Shown: positions 36,901-45,638, numbered from the stretch's first letter. The stretch: 64,000 nucleotides of DNA from Carposina sasakii (GCA_014607495.2 CP053160.1:4216001-4280000), one strand, 5' to 3'. The notes: generated by a model from the sequence alone, not told the origin. Translations and numbers: made by a program.

Positions 36901-39900
36901 AGTGGTTTACTAATTTACTAATTTCTATAATCCTGAGAATGCCACGGTTGTTGGCGAAACATATGTAGGTAGATTATTTATCTAGTTTTTTATTTCGGAA
37001 TAGTGCAATGTATTGTCTTGCATGCTAGGTGCTCGGGTCTTGTTTCTCGTGGCGATTGTAGTTAGTGCAAGTGCCTGTTTTCGCAGTTATGAGTTATCAG
37101 ATCCGAGGGTCAGTGGAGGGTGTAGGGCCCGGTGGTGGGCGCACCCATAGTGAAAGTTGAAACTTATAAAGAATCACAACATTAATATCGACGATGTTTA
37201 TACTATACTTAGGTATGTATTTACTCGTTAGAGGTACTCAAACCATCGGTCGATAGAATCTAAAAACGATGAAGAAGTACAAAACACGTAGGTAATATGT
37301 AGAACTACGTGTTTAGTTCTAAAAAAATCAGAAACCAAAACACTATCATAATAAACCCTCAGTAATAAAAAAACAAGTAGGTACGCCTTGCCAGGGTATT
37401 CCCAGGTCGCTGGCGTAAATCGATGCAAAACGCCAACGCACGAACGTGGGTAAGTGTTTATTACATTCCACCGCACGGAAGCTTGGAAATGCAAGTTTTT
37501 TTCCTATTTTATAGCCGGGTTTAGACAAAGCAACTTTTTATTTCTTGTTCGAATCGATAGAGGTTCGTCATCGATGGATACTTTTGCTCCGATAGGAAGC
37601 TTTCTTTTTGCGCCTTCGTCAAATCACGTGACGAAACCGCTATTGGTGGAAATGGTGGAATATCAATATCAAAACGATATTAGATTAGATTGAATTACGA
37701 TTAATACCCTATATTAATAAGAATCAGATTTTTAGACTCAAAAAACTTTGTATGAAAACAAATTGAAGAAAATCTGAAATATGCAAAAAAAACTCTCAAG
37801 ATTGGTAATTGAAATTGGCTATAAGTCCTGCTGTAAGTAAATATTGTTATGTGAAGTGTCACTATGGTTCCTAGCACTTAACTTTAGACCCCTAGCACAG
37901 ATTATTCTAAACTAAGTCTAACTAAATAGTTCCCATACCGTAGTCAGTCTCTCCGTAGCATTATTGATTCGTACCTCGTAGCAGATTGTGAACGGCAGCG
38001 ACTCTACCGACTACGGTTTTTCATGTGGTGTTTGTTCTTTTATTTTACGCTGAGTCTATTCATTTATAACCGGGCTTACTAGAAATACTTTTGATGTATC
38101 TCTTTCCGTGTATGTCGTAAGAGTTCGCGTGAATAGCATAAGCTACTCGTACAATAACTGCTATAAGTTTTTGTCTGAAAGAAAAAAAAATCCAAACATC
38201 TATATTCACTAATCTTTACTCGTATATACAATTCACTATAAGTAAGAATAACTTAGGACGGTATGAGAACAACTGTAATAGGTCGTGCATCTAGCATCTT
38301 ACATCTAGCAGTGGACTGCAATTATTGGCTGATATAATTGCAGTCCACTGCTAGATGTAGGCCTCCCCCAGGGATCGCCACAAGGCTATTACTTCCTTTA
38401 AATTAGTTCCGACCGACACCATCCTGCGATGTTTTTCTAGTAAACTATTGCGTTGTAGAACAAACATCCCAACACTCAGGTCTAATGCACGTAAGTAGAT
38501 TTAAAGTTGCATCCAGACCTATTTCTCATTATGAACTCGTCTTACCTACTTAGCACAATTTTCGTACCTTCAAACAATTTAGTTATACTTAAGTACGTTG
38601 GCTGGCATAGTAACATTAGTAACTTATAGATAATATGAAAAAAATATTCATTCATTCATTCTACTATGCCGACAGCACAAGGCAAAGAAGTCTCTAAATT
38701 AATTTGAATCTCTCTTAATTCATTCATGTCGCACTCGCTAGGTTGCCTGCTCCCTGCAGTGTGCGATTCCGTTTTATTATTTCAAATGTTATTTACCTTG
38801 CCTAACACGCCGTTTAGCACATAGTTTATAATAGGAAATTAAAACAAAATTCTCGCTTAAATATTTTCGTAGCAAAATATATGTTTCTTGAATTCCTCGT
38901 TAACTACGAGTAATTTGTAAATTACACAAAATAAAATCAAAACAAATACCAGTGTGTTCAAGGAGCGCGAACGGGCTGCGCAATGATAACAAATGGTTTC
39001 GAAGCTGGGTGCGAATAAGCTTCGGTTTGTTTATTGTAGTCACATTGTTATTTCGCCTGGCACTTGAGGATTTCCATATGCGATCTTACTATACTCTTTA
39101 CATCGACTTACACATACAGGGTGATTTTTGGTCGTCAACGTTCCCGAAAACTACGGAATCTCCTCGTCATCACGATCATATTTCTCCATGGAAGCATACC
39201 TGGGAAGTGTCTGGTTTCCAAAATATTTGGGTCCAAAGTTGAGTAAATAGACTGCGTTTTTCTGCATAAATGCACATAGACGCGTGTAGCAAGATTTTTT
39301 CACGAAAAATAGTTAATTTCTATAAAAAAGTACAACATAAACACTAGACACTATAAATTTCGCCCGATCAAGTAATTAAAAAACAAAAATATATTTTTTT
39401 TTCCCAGCATTTTTTTTGGCATAAACTTACTTTATTTGATGTATAGAGTACGTACCCTTCGTTAACGGTGGCCACAAAAAAACACCCTGTATAGACACGG
39501 CTGTGTTCCACAAGCCGCCCACAGCAGAGGGCCCATAGCCACGTTTACCATAGCGGGGACAGATGTTAATGTTCAGAGGGGTAAGTACGGACCTCTCAAT
39601 AGTCCGTAACGCTATCGTCCCACTGTCAAATCACATAGATTTTGCTATCGAGTCGCTAGCGTTCAGCCGCGTAAAAAGGTACGTGCTTCCACTGTTCTTA
39701 TAATCTTTACCTCCGTTTGTAGGGATGCATGCAAGTATCTTACCCACCGAAGGGTTTCCATTGTTCCTAAAAATGTGAGCGTTTTTATCAATACCTAAGT
39801 ACGAGTATAAGTTTGGATGCCGTCACTCGAATGGATTTTGATTGGATTTGTTGATACAAGTTGACAATTTTATTATCAGAATAACACAGACGAAATTGCG

Positions 39901-41736
39901 AGCCTTAATGTGAAAATTTTAATATTGATCTCCATGTTTCGTAAATAGATTAGTTTGGCATTTTATGTGCTTTAAATAGGTTGTTGGCTTGTCATTCACG
40001 GCCCGATTTGGGCGACAATCGTATTTGCGACAGCCAAATTTATTGGATCAAGCTTTATTTCGTAAAACAAATTGAATTTAGTAGGTCTTAGTACATATGT
40101 AGGTAGGGTTACCATATCTCAGGATTTGTCCTGAGATTTCAGGATTTTTCGACTTTTCCCAGGATTGCGGAAATCTCGTGATATCTTAGGATTTTTAAAG
40201 ATATCCCTAATTAAAATTTAATTTAACTAACAATAATTTTCTTTTGGTAACAACCTCGTCCCGCCGCGCCGCTTCAAGTGCGATGTGCAAGTTGCAACGC
40301 GTCAGCTAGATCCGCAGTGTATAAAACGATAATACAAAATACGTTATTGAGAGAAAATTCTTAAACTGTATAAAATCTCTGGACTTTTCCATGGAAATCA
40401 GGCCTTTTCTCCGGTCTTTTGATTTTTTCATCTGGTAACCCTATATTATGTAGGTAACTAGTTAGTTAGTAGGTAATGAACTAATGACTATTATTTACCA
40501 GCTAGGATAAAAGATGGTTCCAGCTCTGAATCTGCCCCCGTATTGGCTTTCTTTTTGACCGTTCATAGTGATGATACTCATCATCATCATCTTCCTACCT
40601 TTATCCCATTATTTTTTGTCGGCGCAATATGATTTCTTTTGAAGCTCACATTGTTAAAGATTTGGCATTTGTTTCACGGCCGGCTGCCTACCTGATGCAA
40701 ACCCTCCTATAGTGATGATACTCATTGAAACTTAATAAATGAAAGTGGCAGTATGTGTGTGTTGTTAAATCTTATTCAGGCATGGCTTAATACTCGTAAC
40801 ATTTTCATTTCATTAAATTTCAATGAGTGATCATCGTTAGGAACTGTGAAAAAGATAGGTTGCCGATTCTGATGTCGGGTTGGTGGGTGGTGCATAACGA
40901 AGTTATGAAGCAAGGTCAATTTACATTGTTTGCTTCCATATCTATCCATCCCATGGGAAGGTATAAAAGAGGAAGTGGGTGGCTACAGTGTTAGGATGCT
41001 GCCCTCGTCCCATATTTCACCCCCGCTCATCGGCACACTATTTTTGTATGAAAATATACTTAGCCGCTGCTCCTCTTTTATTTCATCTCCATGATCCATC
41101 CATTCAAAGTAGGTACAGTCCTTCCTTACCTTCCCGGTATGGTCTAGCATAAATCTACCATTATTCGACATTTTGGAAGATAACACATAGTCAGTCACCC
41201 AATCTCGTTATCTTAGCGTTGCTCGTCCATTCTTAGAAATAGATTAGTAAGTAGGTACACACTTACTTAAATAATAACAAAGGCAATGAGTCAATCTTCA
41301 AACATACCTCTTGAATGTAAATTTCCTCCATCGGGTCCAGTGAGTCCACGCGGTATCGGTCCTCGCATAGTGTATTGTACATGTACAAGAAGTGGTCAGA
41401 GGCTACTATTGACGATGGTTCTGCTCCCTTAAACACTGGAGGGTTGAATACACCACTTGTATCTGTACACTCCCTCCCCACAAACTCTTGGCCCTGCTCA
41501 CAGCACTTCCATAGACAAACTCTTCTAATACACGGACAACCAAAACGGGTAAGATGTCCATCTTCCTCTGAATCATACCATTCTCCATGCGGGTAAATCA
41601 CACCATTGTACAACACTGACCCATTATTAGAAAATTCATATCCGCCCGTTATATTAACACTTTCAATAAAAGGACATGGATTTCCGAAACTGCCACTCGC
41701 TAAAATAAAGATGTTCATTACGATGATAATTTTCAT
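9824..41736 (-). CDS. Methuselah-like G-protein-coupled receptor, complete, 511 aa in eight coding exons
   Basis: Exons in coding order: 41736-41308, 35235-35058, 34356-34165, 17540-17462, 14287-14109, 13172-13001, 12620-12435, 9944-9824. They sum to 1536 nt with every phase consistent. Residues 1-18 form a signal peptide. Residues 19 to about 190 are the cysteine-rich methuselah ectodomain (VNITGGYEFSNNGSVLYNGV, the CPCIRRVCLWKCC cluster, then NGTLF and YCVD). Seven TM segments follow: TM1 about 194-219, LRNLHG and TM2 about 225-250, TM3 about 266-288 (SSFFWLNVMCFDIWRTF), TM4 with YAWG at 314-317, TM5 about 358-380, TM6 with GVNWTVELISF, TM7 about 440-462. The tail is serine/threonine-rich. 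These receptors act at the plasma membrane in stress and lifespan signalling, and one fly member binds growth-blocking peptide. I cannot say which paralogue this is. No conserved residue is obviously missing. Confidence 0.92.
9945..12434 (-). other. GPCR intron 7
   Basis: This intron of 2.5 kb has no internal exon. It includes common repeat pieces with CACGACTTCGTCCGTGTG (10045-10095) and with TCGTAAGAGTCAACTAAGGAAC (about 12155-12240). Confidence 0.6.
12435..12620 (-). CDS. GPCR exon 7 (TM6 and TM7)
   Basis: The acceptor is TTTTTCACAG. The exon carries MGVNWTVELISFIVGG and a hydrophobic TM7. The donor AG|GTACGA is used in the model. If it were skipped the frame stays open to 12287, giving an alternative hydrophobic tail. 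Confidence 0.87.
13001..13172 (-). CDS. GPCR exon 6 (TM5 and third intracellular loop)
   Basis: It encodes WLRELLYFFTPVLVLVVCNV and a basic loop. The donor AG|GTAGCC is weaker than the others, but the phase (2) fits exon 7. Confidence 0.85.
14109..14287 (-). CDS. GPCR exon 5 (second intracellular loop, TM4, second outer loop)
   Basis: It is read after the AATACAG acceptor. It encodes a glycine-rich loop, KRRFVMYGLYAWGVPLALTL and the RRCWFE motif with the cysteine expected to pair with TM3. The donor is G|GTAAGA. Confidence 0.88.
16295..16720 (+). mobile_element. 5'-truncated LINE fragment with reverse-transcriptase tail
   Basis: The frame 16426-16623 encodes the extreme C-terminus of a non-LTR ORF2, with RRRLAYHPYVV, NSFVMRTAKEWNALP and NIGLFKARVNRHFLGKHV then TAG. 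It is preceded by an inverted repeat around CGTAACGCTATCGTC (16327-16385). Related non-coding pieces lie at 3027-3075 and 39590-39690. Confidence 0.7.
17462..17540 (-). CDS. GPCR exon 4 (TM3)
   Basis: This 79-nt exon encodes AFIIYYAFQSSFFWLNVMCF and the following DIWRTF, diagnostic of methuselah TM3. The acceptor is TTTCCAG and the donor CAG|GTAACA. It was found only by following the family alignment. Confidence 0.88.
19575..19850 (+). mobile_element. tRNA-derived SINE with A and B boxes
   Basis: The head has an A-box-like TGGTGTAGTAGG (19589-19600) and an exact B box GGTTCGAATCC (19633-19643) in a GGG/CCC stem. The body includes TTTCCGAGTCATGGATG and TAGTACCCACGACACAAG, a design familiar from lepidopteran SINEs. 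It is likely Pol III transcribed when young; no intact tRNA fold. Confidence 0.75.
21375..21830 (-). mobile_element. RTE-type LINE remnant, reverse-transcriptase C-terminus, broken
   Basis: On the minus strand the frames read RRGRPTKCWMDCVREDMR, then EMTDNRDEWKKSTYCADPK, and upstream MRMLRWMC. This is the conserved end of a very common insect LINE ORF. Stops and frameshifts interrupt it. A shorter related end sits at 40575-40640. Confidence 0.65.
21962..22040 (+). repeat. Second tRNA-like SINE head
   Basis: A-box TAGCCCAGCGG (21966-21976), B-box-like GGTTCGTATCC (22010-22020) and a T8 run shortly after resemble a Pol III unit. It lacks a full tRNA fold. Confidence 0.45.
22195..22395. repeat. 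Interspersed repeat shared with 46577-46808
   Basis: Both places share ACCGAAAACCGATACTAAA, TACGTATTTATCTAATAC, AATGGAACGGCCAT and the ACGATTTTTACCTRATCCGACCCATC end. Confidence 0.55.
22781..23143 (+). repeat. Uninterrupted copy of a 360-bp repeat
   Basis: It starts TAGTATTTAAACGCACATCA and ends TTTTAACATATTG. A second copy is split: 25717-26003 and 28619 to about 28672. Confidence 0.65.
23440..23900 (+). repeat. GC-rich interspersed repeat with CCAGCAGTGGACTGCAATAGGC tail
   Basis: The 3' part (23765-23895) matches 58945-59080 closely, including CACCAACCCGCCTGCCCAGC and GTGACTATGGGCAAAACCCC. Long frames on both strands are by-products of the local GC-rich sequence. Confidence 0.6.
24070..24185 (-). 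mobile_element. LINE 3' tail, minus strand
   Basis: It has TCTTTATTGTACACA followed by ACAAAGGCGAGCTTATCTCT. The same 3' end occurs with coding sequence at 44150-45230, and in plus orientation at 35620-35720. Confidence 0.6.
24245..24695. mobile_element. Penelope-like pseudo-LTR inverted repeat, copy B
   Basis: The left arm (24255-24380, minus sense) and the right arm (24533-24655, plus sense) are near-identical inverted repeats of about 120 bp, from TCCCTCAATAGA through GGGCCCTATACCCTCCGCTG to the CTTGGATCTGGCTTCTCG region. The left arm extends into a hammerhead motif. The GAACTTCCGAATAGTGACGC flank is shared with copy A. Confidence 0.6.
24421..24465 (-). ncRNA. Hammerhead-ribozyme-like motif, all core positions present (minus strand)
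   Basis: Minus strand: stem I TAATC (24465-24461), core CTGATGA (24460-24454), one extra T, stem II with GCCA/TGGC, GAAA (24437-24434), a 2-bp stem III with ATAT loop, then GTC with cleavage C at 24426, and stem I partner GATTA (24425-24421). Confidence 0.68.
25717..26003 (+). repeat. 5' part of the split 360-bp repeat
   Basis: It matches 22781-23080. It breaks at about 26003, where an element beginning TTAACCGACTTCAAA starts, and resumes near 28619. Confidence 0.6.
26270..27550 (+). repeat. Tandem array, period 129 bp (43 codons)
   Basis: TCAACATCTGATGCTGCTG recurs at 129-bp spacing (26277, 26406, 26535, 26664, 26793). One step of 108 bp follows, where 21 bp are missing. Another unit lies beyond a MITE (27425-27525). 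The frame stays open through most units, giving repeats such as SDAAVLMMKLQNSLTVRSWE, with a TAG in one unit. Confidence 0.85.
26998..27378 (-). mobile_element. CAGGRTG MITE family, copy 1 (inside the tandem array)
   Basis: The ends CAGGATGTTTTTTTGTGGCC and GACCAAAAATCATCCTG are inverted-repeat-like, flanked by TA on both sides. It interrupts a 129-bp unit at AACTAT|TAGTAG. Confidence 0.75.
27597..27981 (-). mobile_element. CAGGRTG MITE family, copy 2
   Basis: It has the same termini and internal landmarks as copy 1 (GTATAGTGTCCAGTGTTTATG, ATGCAGTCTATTTACTCAAC). The 68-residue frame inside is not a gene. Confidence 0.75.
28038..28618. repeat. Foldback element, 209-bp arms, 163-bp spacer
   Basis: The left arm (28038-28246) and right arm (28410-28618) are inverted repeats. 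I see a single substitution in the part compared base by base (CACATATTTT versus CACTTATTTT). Arms run from ATAAACTGACTTT through TTAACCGACTTCAAACTTTA to GGAGTCGGTGCCAGCC. Confidence 0.85.
28671..28772. repeat. Hairpin with about 47-bp arms
   Basis: TGAAGTTACTATTTGTATCT at 28671 is mirrored at 28753-28772. The arms differ at a few positions and meet at TATGCTATA. Confidence 0.7.
30900..31140 (+). repeat. Interspersed repeat with CTGCATCTCC..CCCATTTCGGGAACGCAGCC
   Basis: This is the fullest copy of a family also seen at 12130-12240, 18385-18500, 19920-20020, 32610-32810, 34560-34700 and, inverted, 59795-59970. It is non-coding; class not determined. Confidence 0.6.
31157..31614. mobile_element. 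MITE with CAGGGT..GTGACAGCC ends
   Basis: CAGGGTTTGTGTGACAGCC at the left and GGCTGTCACTTCCACCCTG at the right are inverted repeats, continuing into AAATACT/ATATTTG. It is flanked by TATA on both sides; 458 bp; non-coding. Confidence 0.7.
31962..32253. mobile_element. MITE with TCATGAACGTATAAAGAA ends and an internal perfect hairpin
   Basis: Termini near 31966-31992 and 32222-32250 are inverted repeats. A fragment of the same end sits at 62098-62122. Confidence 0.55.
32146..32209. repeat. Perfect 28-bp hairpin with 8-nt loop
   Basis: The arms 32146-32173 (GCTTCAACCTGTGCAGTGAC and on) and 32182-32209 are exact reverse complements around GTCCGGAT. Confidence 0.85.
32610..32810 (+). repeat. 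Second long copy of the CTGCATCTCC repeat
   Basis: It starts GTGCTGATGCGGGGCTTCAC and ends with CCCATTTCGGGAATAC. Confidence 0.6.
34165..34356 (-). CDS. GPCR exon 3 (TM1, TM2, first loops)
   Basis: This exon is 192 nt, phase 1 at both ends. It carries the family block IPDLRNLHGMCLMAYCAGL. The donor is G|GTGAGT. Confidence 0.9.
34357..35057 (-). other. GPCR intron 2
   Basis: This 0.7-kb intron includes a partial CTGCATCTCC-family repeat (34560-34700). Nothing else is recognised. Confidence 0.6.
35058..35235 (-). CDS. GPCR exon 2 (end of ectodomain, start of TM1)
   Basis: The acceptor is TTTCAG, then AATGGC. It joins exon 1 exactly where family members read E-NGT-F. It ends in phase 1 at GTAG|GTATGT. 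Confidence 0.88.
35600..35725 (+). mobile_element. LINE 3' tail, plus strand
   Basis: AAGAGATAAGCACGCCTTTG and TGTACAATAAAGAATAAGAA match the 3' UTR of the element at 44150-45230. It is strongly 5'-truncated. Confidence 0.65.
35755..36309 (-). mobile_element. CAGGRTG MITE family, copy 3, with a nested insertion
   Basis: The ends match the family, but about 200 bp (36049-36248, with ATCGGATCATCCGTTTGG and TAACACCCCGTCGTTTTAGC) are inserted at GCTTCCAT|AA. The insert resembles a second common repeat. Confidence 0.7.
36889..37160 (+). mobile_element. Penelope-like pseudo-LTR, copy C (single arm, decayed ribozyme)
   Basis: It gives the full right-arm sequence missing in copy A, ending GGGCCCGGTGGTGGGCGCACC. 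The hammerhead core reads CTGAGAA (36933-36939) instead of CTGANGA. GGTA is inserted before the stem I partner (36968-36971), so cleavage is not expected. Confidence 0.6.
38301..38358. repeat. Perfect 24-bp palindrome made from the CAGCAGTGGACTGCAAT tail
   Basis: ACATCTAGCAGTGGACTGCA plus ATTA and its exact reverse complement flank a 10-nt spacer. Confidence 0.8.
39117..39489 (+). mobile_element. CAGGRTG MITE family, copy 4
   Basis: CAGGGTGATTTTTGGTCGTC to the complementary CACCCTG end, flanked by TA on each side, 373 bp. This orientation is opposite to copies 1-3. The reading frames crossing it are not genes. Confidence 0.78.
40104..40443. mobile_element. MITE with TAGGGTTACCA ends
   Basis: TAGGGTTACCATATC and GATTTTTTCATCTGGTAACCCTA are imperfect inverted termini. 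The body repeats CAGGATTT. Both flanks contain ATGTAGGTA. Confidence 0.5.
41308..41736 (-). CDS. GPCR exon 1 (signal peptide and N-terminal ectodomain)
   Basis: This exon is 143 codons in phase 0. The ATG at 41736 is the first in frame; the open frame extends upstream only through a GTG and would precede the predicted transcription start. The donor is GAG|GTATGT. Confidence 0.9.
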
Positions 41737-41794
41737 TTTGGTTCTGGTAATTAATTTTCGTAAAATTATAAAAGTTTCATTACGTGGTTTCGTA

Positions 41795-41828
41795 ATTTGA
41801 AAATACACACAAGGACCATGTTTTTATA
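41795..41828 (-). promoter_or_regulatory. TATA box and predicted start region of the methuselah-like GPCR
   Basis: The minus strand reads TATAAAAA at 41828-41821. A start site about 30 bp downstream (near 41798) leaves a 5' UTR of about 60 nt before the ATG at 41736. Confidence 0.5.
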
Positions 41829-42870
41829 CACAGATTTTAAATACTTTCACGATAACAATTTGTAGGCAAGTAATTCAATCAGTCCGTATTCCGTTTGGCA
41901 ATCTCACCTTGCTGAGCCATATCAGACGGTGAGGTAATTCTAGTATAATTTTATAGTGATAAGATAAGATTACTTATAAAGGAGTTAGATCGCGATCACA
42001 ACTTTGGAGAAGCGATAGGACGATGTGACGCGTGTACCCAACCCTGCTGCTACCTTTCGACTGACTGGGCTATGTATTAATGAAAATAATTAGGCGCCAA
42101 AATAAATAACACGCCTGCGAAAGTTTAGTTCCTTACTTACTTAATTATTACCTACTTTAGTTTAAAAGTCAAGACATAGATTTTTGGCGGGTTTCCATTT
42201 TAAAAACCGGCCAAGTGCGAGTCGGACACGCGCACGTAGGTTTGGTTATATGGAATATTATGACGGTTTTTGTGCCCTTTATTATAGAAAGCTGTTGCCC
42301 GCGACTTCGTCCGCGTGAATTACCTACAGAGTATAGCGTATCCTTCTCCGCACTCTCAAATGTTCTTGAAAGTGGGATGGTCAAAAATTTTTACCATTTA
42401 TTGGACACAACAACCAGACGTACCAACATCGTTAGAAAGCTCTTTTTGTTATAATCCATTTCATAGAATATTTCCTATGCCTGATTTCGGAACTAACACT
42501 TTTTGTATGCTGTGGCACAGAAAATGTGGTCATACACATAGTAACTAGCGCCATCTTTCATCGGAATATTCTATGAAAAGGACAATACTAATACAGTTGT
42601 ATTAATGCTGGAATTCGGTATGTATCTTACCTAGTATTTGTCACGGAGTTCAATGATCTATATAAATCTGTGCTACTTATTTGTAAATACAAGTCGGTTA
42701 CGATGAGGCTGGCATATTGTGGACATATTCGTTAATAAATAAAAGCGTATTAAATAGTATAAAGAGTATAAAATAAAGATTAAAAAAAAATTATACCGGC
42801 ACATATCGCCATCTAGTAGCGAGTAGAGGAATATGATTGCTCGAGTCCTAAGTCGAGTCCGTTACATTCT

Positions 42871-43485
42871 CATTGGGGTATATTACACGATCAGTATTAT
42901 CATCATACTAGTATCGCATGGATCGCAAGATCCATATAGGGTTATTACACGATCAATATTATCACCATTAGAATGCCTTTAGATTCACTAGAGTGAAGAC
43001 GTGTTTTGTTAGTAAATTTTTATTATTCCTCACTAGTGGGCGCCCGCGACTCCATCCGCTTGGACTACAGAAGTGCCGTATTAAGATAAAACGTAGGTAG
43101 GTACACCAGTTTTTAAGCCTCCTAGCTAACTATAAAATAGTGAAAACTGCATTCAATTTCATCCTGTAATTTTCATTCAAATTCAGGTTTATTTATTTAT
43201 TTATTTATTTTTATTTATTTATTTAGTTTTAGGGTTCCGTACCCGAAGGGTTCCAGACGGGACCCTATTGCTCTGTCTACGTTATCAGTCCGTCCGTCCG
43301 TCCGCCTGTCACTACTACTAGTACGTCGTTCCTCCATGGCTGACAGTTGAATACTGATCAAAGAATATACTTACTCTCTAACGAGATATACTGATACCTC
43401 CGCGTATCGCGAAGCGCTTCGGCCGCTTACACGGTCAATAATATCACCGTATCACGATAATACTAATCATGTAATATACCCCATT
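42871..43485. mobile_element. MITE-like element with about 35-bp inverted ends
   Basis: CATTGGGGTATATTACACGA at 42871 matches the reverse complement of 43452-43485. Internal DNA includes a GCCCGCGACT repeat, the (TTTA)n tract and an AGGGTTCCGTACCCGAAGGG repeat, all probably nested. A partial internal copy of the end occurs at 42945-42975. Confidence 0.55.
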
Positions 43486-44149
43486 GCAATATCTATTGTC
43501 AATATTACATTCTGTTCAGTAATTTAATTTTTTTAAGGGTATTTTAATCATAGTATGGAAACACCTCTGTCAAAACTATTGCTATCTAAAAGTAGCTGGC
43601 ACAACATCTGTTAGTGTAAATTATCTAAGTCCTGTGCCAGTTTTATTTTATTTATTTTGATGTTTTAAGAACATTAGACCCGTTTCCAATGTTTTGTACA
43701 AAGTTTCCGTTCATTACTATCCCTTATAATCTGATATTTTTTACTAAAGACATGGACATGGACGCATGGTCCATAGATTTCTTTGCCTTTCTTTCGGGAT
43801 TAAAAAAGTATCCCTTTTCTCTTTTATCATTCATTTTTGCTCTTTCGTTCACTCTTTTCTTTTTTTGACGGCAAAGTGGCAACACAGATTATTAAATATA
43901 CAACAAGGTCGGCTTTTTTAAAGTTTAGGGTAAAGAGTGCGTGCAGTCAGAATAGATTTAGCGACTAAGATTAAAAATTCAAACAACAATTTTATTGTTT
44001 TAAACATAAATAATAGGTTTTATCGTGATTTAAATGATGTCTTGATGTTCCTTTTTTAATGTAGAATATCTTAGGTGTGGTTTTTCTCCAATTTGATCAA
44101 AATACATGAATTTACGCGTACAGTGAATTTAAATTTACTAAATTTAAAC

Positions 44150-45230
44150 TTCTTATTCTTATTCTTTATTGTACACATACAATTACATACAAACAGAAAT
44201 TATGAAAGAAAATGTACAAAGGCGTGCTTATCTCTGAAAGAGATTTCTTCCAGCAAACCATCTGGGAAAGTGATAATTAAATATAAAAGGTAGATATGCG
44301 TGTACACAGAATATATGTATAACAAAATTTGAATTTAACAAATAGATCAATATAATTAATAAAATATACCTATTATATTATAATATAATGTAATCAATAT
44401 AATTAATAAAATATACCTACATAAACATACATAAATATCTATTAATTAAATATATAATAGACAGACTCATTTCTATTGAAGCGAGAGGTAGTGGTTCTTT
44501 AACCTTTTCTTAAATGCAGCAACAGTTTGGCAATCTCTCACGGTGTGAGGCAGAGAGTTCCACAATTTGACTGCATACACGGTATATGAGTAATTATAAG
44601 CGATAGAATTATGCTGAGGAGTTTTAAGTAGAGTAGCAGTTGATGAGCGCAAGGGGCGGTCTCGTGGAAAGAGATAGTCGAAACGTTCTCGCAGATATAC
44701 TGGAGAGGATGTGTTATATAAAATTTTAAACAGAAGAGTTAATATGTGAACATTCCGGCGAAGTCTAATAGGTAGCCATTTCAGCTCTTTTCGAAATTGA
44801 GTGACATGATCATATTTGCGTAGTCCGTATATGAAGCGGATACCCAGGTTTTGAAGTCGTTCGAGTTTATTGAGCAGCTCCTCGTTGGCATCAAGATAGC
44901 AAACATCAGCATAGTCCAGCAGTGGAAGAAGAAGAGATTGAGCTAAGGTAACTTTTGTTTTGTATGGGAGAAAATTCTGAAGGCGCTTAAGTGAGTGGAA
45001 AGATGAATGCACCCTTCTGCTCACCTCATTGACCTGTGGCGACCAAGAAAAAATATTATCAAAGATAACCCCAAGATTCTTAGCCTTTTCGGTATAAGGT
45101 ATAACAATCCCATTATAGAAAAGCTGTGGTATGTCTGATTGGTTCAGTATGTTATGCATATACCTACTGCCCACTATCATGGCCTGAGATTTTTTCATTT
45201 TAAATTTAGATATTTTTACGTAAATTTAGG
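44150..45230 (-). mobile_element. 5'-truncated non-LTR retrotransposon (jockey/CR1-like)
   Basis: The body encodes the RT C-terminus and is followed on the minus strand by a 3' UTR with AAGCACGCCTTTGTAC and a TGTACAATAAAGAATAAGAA tail. Upstream of 45198 the frame is closed by a stop, marking the truncation. Confidence 0.75.
44473..45198 (-). pseudogene. Reverse-transcriptase C-terminal fragment of a LINE
   Basis: An uninterrupted 241-residue frame carries the thumb-type signature: LGVIFDNIFSWSPQVNEVSR, SLLLPLLDYADVCYLD, LERLQNLGIRFIYGLRKYDH and a C-terminal SYTVYAVKLWNSLP block. The catalytic FADD box and the endonuclease are missing, so it cannot mobilise itself. The lack of stops suggests a fairly recent insertion. 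Confidence 0.8.
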
Positions 45231-45616
45231 TTTAAGTGTGTGACTACCGGAATCGACCACAATGTGGTCCTTTAATTCCTAACATTCTTTTATGTAAACA
45301 TAGTAACAAATGAAATATTAAAAAAAAACAACATTTCAAACAATTTTTTTTTACCTATTACGCGAAATACTCGAAAACCGTTAGGATTATATAAATTTAG
45401 TTCATTATTAAAAAATATAGCTATATTCATCAGAATCTATATTCATCTACCAAAAAACATCACTTTACGGACACATGCAAGCCATTTACAAATAAATTTT
45501 GATTTTCACAAGAAAATTACACCCGCTCCCTTCCAGCATTTTCCGCCGAATCCAGTGTAAAAAAACCATAGTTTTAGGATTTTTTTCGCTGTACATCCTA
45601 AATCTATGGTAAAAGT

Positions 45617-45638
45617 GGGAAATCTCAAGGGGAAATCC
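45617..45638 (+). promoter_or_regulatory. Pair of kappaB-like motifs
   Basis: GGGAAATCTC (45617-45626) and GGGGAAATCC (45629-45638) lie 2 bp apart, about 215 bp upstream of the TATA box. Both fit the insect Rel-factor consensus loosely to well. Confidence 0.45.

Larger units (their letters stand above)
35236..41307 (-). other. GPCR intron 1 (6.1 kb)
   Basis: It holds a LINE tail, two CAGGRTG MITEs, Penelope-like copy C, a palindrome (38301-38358), a MITE with GGGTTACCA ends, and part of a repeat shared with 47480-47870. One frame at 41198-40983 was considered as an extra exon and rejected. Confidence 0.6.
41829..45600. other. Intergenic region between the GPCR and the ISG12-like gene
   Basis: No host exon is supported. 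It holds common repeats (42180-42310, GCCCGCGACTTCGTCCGCG type), a MITE (42871-43485), a (TTTA)n tract (43187-43226), and a LINE fragment (44150-45230). Confidence 0.6.

Noticed and set aside
40983..41198. Minus-strand frame with NNGRFMLDHTGK and a GTAAGG donor, considered as a second ectodomain exon of the GPCR
   Set aside because: No acceptor gives a phase compatible with exon 1, and exon 1 joins the 35235 exon exactly where family members read E-NGT. It starts at GTG, not ATG.
41737..41808. Upstream extension of GPCR exon 1 to a GTG start
   Set aside because: GTG is not a plausible eukaryotic start here and the TATA box places the transcript start at about 41798.
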